Positions 5,839 to 10,423 of a stretch of 10,423 bases of DNA are shown one piece after another. Source of the DNA: RGIG3009 sp045595845. Its GTDB lineage: Bacteria; Bacillota; Clostridia; Oscillospirales; Acutalibacteraceae. Where the stretch lies: NCBI GenBank assembly GCA_045595845.1, contig JAZOBF010000025.1, positions 1-10,423 on the forward strand. The letters run 5' to 3'. The position numbers and the translations under genes were made by a program. Position 1 is the stretch's first letter. Each line of letters starts with the position of its first letter. The notes under the pieces were generated by a model. That model worked only from the letters and a program-made list of their open reading frames with translations, was not told where the DNA came from and made no database searches.

Positions 5839-8169
5839 ATGGATAAGATTCGTAAAGCAGCTATAATGACGTGGTATATGTACGAGAATTATGGTTCTGC
5901 TTTGCAATCCGGCGCCCTGTATCATGTTGTTGGCAATATGGGGTATGAACCTTCCTTTATACAATACCAACCTAAAGGATCGTTGGTGGATACGAACGGA
6001 CTGCATTTGTTCAAACGCCTGCTGAACAAAGTGAATTCGAGAGTTAACAGGTTATATGAGTCTGTTGAACGTAGCCGGCTTTATGAGGAATATTTAACTG
6101 CAAACACATCGTGTAGTCAGCGGTGCGTATCTTATCCGGAACTCTATGATCTAAATAAAGAATATGATGCTTTCATCTGTGGCAGCGATCAGATCTGGTC
6201 GCCGCTTTGCTACGACAGCAAGTATTTTCTTGATTTTGTTGAAAACCCGGATAAAATGATTGCCTATGCTCCCAGCTTGGGGTCAACCGAAATCGTTAAC
6301 CCGATCATTCGAGAGCGTATGGCGGCTCATATTTCACGTTTCAAGCATTTATCCGTTCGTGAGCGGCAGGGCGCAGAGCTGATTAAAACATTGACAGGGC
6401 AAGACGCAGAGGTTGTGCTTGATCCCACTTTGCTGATGGATTCGGCGCAGTGGGATGCTTATATATCGGAGGAAACAACTAAAAAACTTACAGACAAGGA
6501 CTATATTATCTGTTACTTTCTTGGCAACGCGGATAAATATATGAATTATGTTCGTCTGTTGTCAAAAACGATGCGTGTTCCGTATTATGTAATACCCGTT
6601 ACGCAGAAACAGAAAAACAGCGAAGAATGCGTACCGTTCGAGGTCGGTCCTCGCGAATTTGTTTCCTTGATTCGGAATGCGAAATATGTAGTAACGGACT
6701 CTTTTCACGGCATGGCTTTTTCGATCAATTATAATATCTCGTTTTCTGTTTTCAAAAGGTTCAAGGATAATGACCGCAAGAATCAGAACAGCCGTATTTT
6801 CAATTTACTTCAAGCAGTCGGCTTAGAAAATCGATTAGTGGATTATCGAAACAAACGGAATATACAGACCGACATCGTTTGTGATTTTGGGCAAGCAAAT
6901 ATTGTATTGAACCAACAACGCAAGGGTTCGTTAGCATATCTAAAAAGTGCGCTGGAAAGCGCTGTTAATGCACAGTTAAGTCTAGCAAGCCATGCCTTTA
7001 AAATAACCGATAAGTGTTGTGGGTGCGGTGCTTGTGCAGCCACGTGTGCAAAGAGTGCCATTTCAATCGCCAAAAGCGCTGAGGGGTTTGAACAGTATTT
7101 CATAGATGAGACAAAGTGTGTGCGTTGCGGGCAATGTCAAACGGTGTGCCCAATGGCGAATATCATTGCGCCCGAAATGCAAAATTCTCATGCCCTTTAT
7201 TCGGCTAAAAGTTGTTCCGAGAAAACATTACAAATATCTTCTTCCGGCGGAGTAGGACATGACATGGCCTCTCTCTTACTTGATGAAGGGTATGCCGTAT
7301 GCGGTTGTATGTATGATACCGCGACCAATTCCGCCAAGCATATCTGGATAATGCCGGGGGAGCAAGAAAAGTTGCCGCTTTTACAAGGATCAAAGTACAT
7401 TCAAAGCGTGACTTCGGATGTTTTGGTTCAGCTTGTTAATATGGCGAAAAAATATAAAATTGCTTTTTTTGGAACACCGTGTCAGGCGGCGGGTGTGGAC
7501 AAACTCCTGCGCAAAAAAGGTCTGAGGGACAATGCGGTCATTATTGATTTGATTTGTCATGGTGTTCCGTCCCATCATCTGTGGAACAAATATCTTAGTG
7601 AACTCAATAAAAAGTATGGCACTGGACAAAATCCGGCCGTTTTATTCCGCAGTAAGGTGAAAGAATGGCGACATCGCTTGTTGTGGATTGAAGGAAACGG
7701 AAAAATCTATAAAAACGAAGAATCTAAAGACGACTTTTATGCGTTTTTCCGTCGCGGACTTTGCTATATGGAATCTTGCTCCGATTGCCCGTACAGAGAG
7801 CGTTCTGCCGCAGATTTGCGAATTGGTGATTATTGGGGACCTAAATTTGCTAAAGATAAACAGGGTGTTTCAATGGTGATCAGTAACACTGACCAAGGAA
7901 CTTTTCTTGTTAATGTATTGACACAAAAACAGCTGTGCCGCGTGGACAAGCAGAATTTGGCGGAATACTGGTCTGTGCAGTATCCGTATAATCCGCAAAG
8001 GCCATTGATCCGTGAAAAACTAATTGCAGAATTAAAAGATGAGAATTCGGAATTGCACATGTTGAGAAAAACGTATTGTGCATATTACGACCGGATGGAA
8101 ATGTTCAGTAAGCTTCTTCTGTTTCTCAAAAAAATTCTAAAAGGGGATAACGATGGCAAACAAGCATAA
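5839..8169 (+). CDS. Fusion: polysaccharide pyruvyltransferase + 2x[4Fe-4S] + F420 hydrogenase/dehydrogenase beta-subunit module
   Basis: One 776-residue open frame joins two enzymes. Residues 1 to ~380 are a polysaccharide pyruvyltransferase (CsaB/WcaK-like) domain: NYGSALQ (17-23), CGSDQIW (114-120), SVRER (172-176), DPTLL (195-199), TDSFHG (286-291). The family normally moves pyruvyl from phosphoenolpyruvate onto a sugar. Residues ~388-440 are a ferredoxin-like pair of clusters: C393-C396-C399-C403 and C427-C430-C433-C437; the first lacks the usual proline after its last cysteine. Residues ~455-776 match FrhB-type flavin/iron-sulfur proteins: SSSGG (467-471), GTPCQAAG (545-552), CHG (573-575), C642/C647/C650-P-Y and GDYWG. 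Separate neighbouring genes of these two families are familiar in anaerobe glycan clusters; here they form one chain. The flavin and the electron donor are inferred. Nothing here suggests F420 synthesis. The gene ends 17 bp inside the flippase gene. Confidence 0.9.
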   Translation: MDKIRKAAIMTWYMYENYGSALQSGALYHVVGNMGYEPSFIQYQPKGSLVDTNGLHLFKRLLNKVNSRVNRLYESVERSRLYEEYLTANTSCSQRCVSYPELYDLNKEYDAFICGSDQIWSPLCYDSKYFLDFVENPDKMIAYAPSLGSTEIVNPIIRERMAAHISRFKHLSVRERQGAELIKTLTGQDAEVVLDPTLLMDSAQWDAYISEETTKKLTDKDYIICYFLGNADKYMNYVRLLSKTMRVPYYVIPVTQKQKNSEECVPFEVGPREFVSLIRNAKYVVTDSFHGMAFSINYNISFSVFKRFKDNDRKNQNSRIFNLLQAVGLENRLVDYRNKRNIQTDIVCDFGQANIVLNQQRKGSLAYLKSALESAVNAQLSLASHAFKITDKCCGCGACAATCAKSAISIAKSAEGFEQYFIDETKCVRCGQCQTVCPMANIIAPEMQNSHALYSAKSCSEKTLQISSSGGVGHDMASLLLDEGYAVCGCMYDTATNSAKHIWIMPGEQEKLPLLQGSKYIQSVTSDVLVQLVNMAKKYKIAFFGTPCQAAGVDKLLRKKGLRDNAVIIDLICHGVPSHHLWNKYLSELNKKYGTGQNPAVLFRSKVKEWRHRLLWIEGNGKIYKNEESKDDFYAFFRRGLCYMESCSDCPYRERSAADLRIGDYWGPKFAKDKQGVSMVISNTDQGTFLVNVLTQKQLCRVDKQNLAEYWSVQYPYNPQRPLIREKLIAELKDENSELHMLRKTYCAYYDRMEMFSKLLLFLKKILKGDNDGKQA

Positions 8170-9553
8170 ATATCTTGCAAAAAATGTACTGTTGTTTTCC
8201 ATCAGCAGTTTTGTCCCCAAAATCCTATCAATTCTGCTGATTCCGATCTACACCAGTTGCTTGACAACCGCTGAATACGGTATTTCTGATCTTCTTACAA
8301 CTACGGTTTCTTTGTTGATCCCAATTTTTACATTGGATATACAGGATGCTGTTATGCGGTTCGCGTTGGATAATAAGTATAAGCAAGAGGATGTCTTCTC
8401 GACGGCTGTTCGCATTATTTTATGTGGTACGGTCTTGGTGTGTGTAGGCGCCTACTTGGTATCCCGTTTCAATATTCCGGGTATCGATAACAATTACTTG
8501 GTCTTTTTTGTGCTGATGTATTTTACAACGGCATTGTATAATACCGTTTCCTTGTTTTGCCGAGGAATTGATAAGGTAAACGTTATGGTGGTTGGCGGGA
8601 TTTTGCAATCTGTTGTGACATTGTCTGCTAACATTCTTTTCTTGGTCGTGTTTGAGTGGGGATTAACGGGCTACCTGTTGGCAAATACGGTAGGCAGTCT
8701 TCTTTCGTTGGTTTGGTGTTTCATAGGAGCTAAACTACACCGCTATATCAAAGGGAAAGTTTCCAAAAATGTGTTGAAAGATATGGTTGTATTTAGTTTT
8801 CCGTTGATATTCAGCGTGATAGCTTGGTGGATCAACAACGCATCGGATCGATATATTTTGACTTGGATGTCGGGAGTGGCTGTCAGCGGATTATATGCGG
8901 TTGCTTATAAAATACCAAATGTGCTTTCAATTTTTCAAAACATATTTTCACAAGCATGGTCCATTTCAGCTGTAAAAGAATTTGACAAAAACGATTCAGA
9001 CGGGTTCATCAGTAACATGTATAATATGATGAATTTTGCAATGGTAGCTATCTGTTCCGGCATTATGCTCGTGAATGTTCCTATTGCCAAATTGTTGTAT
9101 TCCAAGGAGTTTTTCGAAGCCTGGAAATTTGTTCCCCCCTTGCTGGTCTCAGTTGTTTTTAATGCGATGGCATTGTTTATTGGAAGTATATTTACTGCCG
9201 TCAAAGATACAAAAACACTATCAATTTCAACAATAGTAGGTGCGGTTGTTAATACGGGTTGTAATTTCCTTTTTATATACTATTTTGATGCCTACGGAGC
9301 GGCATTGGCTACTTTGCTTGGGTATGCTGCCGTCTTGATTATGCGACATTTAATTTTGCGTAAACATGTCGTTTTGCGAATCAATTATTGGAGAGATATT
9401 GCCGTTTATCTGTTGTTGATATTACAAATGTCTGTTGCATATTTTGGGTTGCATTTGGCTTGGCTTCAAGTAATAATTATGGCAATGCTACTCGTTTTGT
9501 ATTTAAAAGAACTTAAACATCTTCTTGTTTTAGTGAAAGGAAGATTTGCATGA
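8153..9553 (+). CDS. wzx: Wzx-like polysaccharide flippase (MOP superfamily)
   Basis: Predicted 466-residue inner-membrane oligosaccharide-lipid flippase of the polysaccharide biosynthesis (MOP/MATE) superfamily, moving undecaprenyl-linked repeat units to the outer face for the Wzy protein. The N-terminus is typical: a segment SSFVPKILSILLIPIYTSC, then TTAEYGISDLLTT and a charged DIQDAVMRF stretch near residues 62-70. Twelve or more hydrophobic segments follow, including the second-half motif FSFPLIFSVIAWWINNASDR with YILTWMSGVAVSGLYAVAYK. Length is normal. ATG 8153 has AAGGGGAT (8141-8148) inside the end of the fusion gene, so translation of the two is probably coupled. It overlaps the epimerase gene by 4 bp (ATGA). 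Its codons are AT-rich; one counted 60-base line (9241-9300) is 37% GC. Confidence 0.92.
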   Translation: MANKHKYLAKNVLLFSISSFVPKILSILLIPIYTSCLTTAEYGISDLLTTTVSLLIPIFTLDIQDAVMRFALDNKYKQEDVFSTAVRIILCGTVLVCVGAYLVSRFNIPGIDNNYLVFFVLMYFTTALYNTVSLFCRGIDKVNVMVVGGILQSVVTLSANILFLVVFEWGLTGYLLANTVGSLLSLVWCFIGAKLHRYIKGKVSKNVLKDMVVFSFPLIFSVIAWWINNASDRYILTWMSGVAVSGLYAVAYKIPNVLSIFQNIFSQAWSISAVKEFDKNDSDGFISNMYNMMNFAMVAICSGIMLVNVPIAKLLYSKEFFEAWKFVPPLLVSVVFNAMALFIGSIFTAVKDTKTLSISTIVGAVVNTGCNFLFIYYFDAYGAALATLLGYAAVLIMRHLILRKHVVLRINYWRDIAVYLLLILQMSVAYFGLHLAWLQVIIMAMLLVLYLKELKHLLVLVKGRFA

Positions 9554-10423
9554 AAACTGTTATGCTTGTGTTTGGAACGCGACCCGAGGCAATAAAAATG
9601 TGTCCGCTCGTCAACGAGCTGAAAGCTCGCAAAAGCATCAAGACCGTGGTGTGTGTTACGGGACAGCATCGCCAGATGCTGGATCAGGTGCTTGGTGCAT
9701 TTGATGTGGTGCCGGACTATGACCTGTCCATTATGAAGGACAAGCAAACCTTGTTTGATATCACTACCAATATCTTAAATGGTATCGCAGGCGTATTGGA
9801 TGAGGTCAAACCCGATGTTGTGTTGGTGCACGGTGATACATCCACAACTTTTGTGACTGCGCTTGCTTGTTTTTATAAGCAGATACCCGTCGGTCACGTG
9901 GAAGCAGGACTTCGCACACATAACATTTACAGTCCTTATCCGGAAGAATTCAATCGGCAGGCGGTTTCCATCGTTTCCAAGTATAACTTTGCGCCCACCG
10001 AGTTGTCAGCCGACAATCTACGCCGTGAGGGACGTGATGAGAGCTGTATCTACGTGACGGGTAACACCGCCATTGACGCACTCAAAACCACCGTGCGTGA
10101 GGAATATACCCATCCTGAACTTGAGTGGGCGAAGGATAGCCGTCTAATTATGATCACGGCACACCGCCGCGAGAATTTGGGAGAGCCGATGCATAATATG
10201 TTCCGCGCTATTCGCCGCGTTATGAACGAGCATCCCGATGTTAAGGCGATTTATCCTATTCACATGAATCCTGTTGTAAGAGCAACTGCAAATGAAATTC
10301 TCGGAGGAGATGACAGAATTCATATTATTGAACCTTTAGAGGTGCTTGATTTTCATAACTTCTTGAGCAGAAGTTATCTTATTCTTACTGATTCGGGTGG
10401 AATTCAGGAGGAGGCACCGTCTT
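9550..10423 (+). CDS. wecB: UDP-N-acetylglucosamine 2-epimerase (non-hydrolysing), 3' end outside the window
   Basis: The first 291 codons of a cytoplasmic enzyme that interconverts UDP-GlcNAc and UDP-ManNAc, supplying ManNAc units for surface glycans. The frame is open to the window edge; the family is about 360-390 residues, so roughly the last quarter is missing. Conserved elements are FGTRPEAIKM (R11, K16), HGDTSTT (D96), VEAGLRT (E118), PEEFNRQ (E132), TGNTAID, HRREN (H205) and DSGGIQEEAPS. These line up closely with the catalytic and substrate residues known from Escherichia coli WecB (R10, K15, D95, E117, E131, H213). ATG 9550 overlaps the flippase stop and has AAAGGAAG at 9536-9543. 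Base composition is unlike the preceding genes (53-58% GC in counted lines near 9601 and 10021) and changes again abruptly near 10250-10276. Confidence 0.95.
   Translation, partial: MKTVMLVFGTRPEAIKMCPLVNELKARKSIKTVVCVTGQHRQMLDQVLGAFDVVPDYDLSIMKDKQTLFDITTNILNGIAGVLDEVKPDVVLVHGDTSTTFVTALACFYKQIPVGHVEAGLRTHNIYSPYPEEFNRQAVSIVSKYNFAPTELSADNLRREGRDESCIYVTGNTAIDALKTTVREEYTHPELEWAKDSRLIMITAHRRENLGEPMHNMFRAIRRVMNEHPDVKAIYPIHMNPVVRATANEILGGDDRIHIIEPLEVLDFHNFLSRSYLILTDSGGIQEEAPS

Noticed and set aside
5557..6006. 149-codon minus-strand open frame bridging the gap before the fusion gene
   Set aside because: Mostly antisense to GT32 and the pyruvyltransferase domain; no supporting start signal or family motif.
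1..10423. CRISPR arrays, insertion sequences, tRNA or rRNA genes
   Set aside because: No regularly spaced repeats, transposase motifs or RNA gene structures were seen on either strand.

Overview
The window most likely comes from an anaerobic, low-to-mid GC Gram-positive bacterium (Bacillota, probably Clostridia). This is inferred from strong AGGAGG-type ribosome binding sites, tight overlapping gene junctions, a mix of CGN and AGA arginine codons, a ferredoxin/flavoprotein module inside a glycan gene, and the protein families present. No rRNA or other taxonomic marker is in the window. All genes are on the + strand.

Region 1 (1-1459) holds one monocistronic unit: a SulP anion transporter (147-1421) that has the membrane domain but no C-terminal STAS domain. 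It is preceded by a striking ~107-nt near-palindromic leader and closed by a strong intrinsic terminator (1431-1459).

Region 2 (1461 to the right edge) is a Wzx/Wzy-type surface polysaccharide operon. It is driven by an extended -10 promoter at 1461-1489, followed by a short leader that can fold into a hairpin. In order it encodes a GT2 glycosyltransferase, a Wzy-like polymerase, a second GT2 glycosyltransferase, a GT32-type glycosyltransferase, a large fusion protein (polysaccharide pyruvyltransferase plus two [4Fe-4S] motifs plus an F420-hydrogenase/dehydrogenase beta-subunit module), a Wzx-like flippase, and the first 291 codons of a UDP-GlcNAc 2-epimerase (wecB-like) that runs off the window. 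Junctions are 4-bp ATGA overlaps, a 17-bp overlap, or gaps of under 10 bp. The exception is a 101-bp gap before the fusion gene.

Together these genes would build a lipid-linked oligosaccharide (three transferases, with UDP-ManNAc from the epimerase), modify it (pyruvyl/redox fusion), flip it (Wzx) and polymerise it (Wzy). The priming phosphoglycosyltransferase and chain-length control proteins are not in the window and would have to lie downstream or elsewhere.

The most interesting item is the single-chain pyruvyltransferase/iron-sulfur/flavin-type protein, whose chemistry is not obvious. Second is the structured leader of the SulP gene. Third is a sharp composition switch inside the 3' part of the visible wecB.
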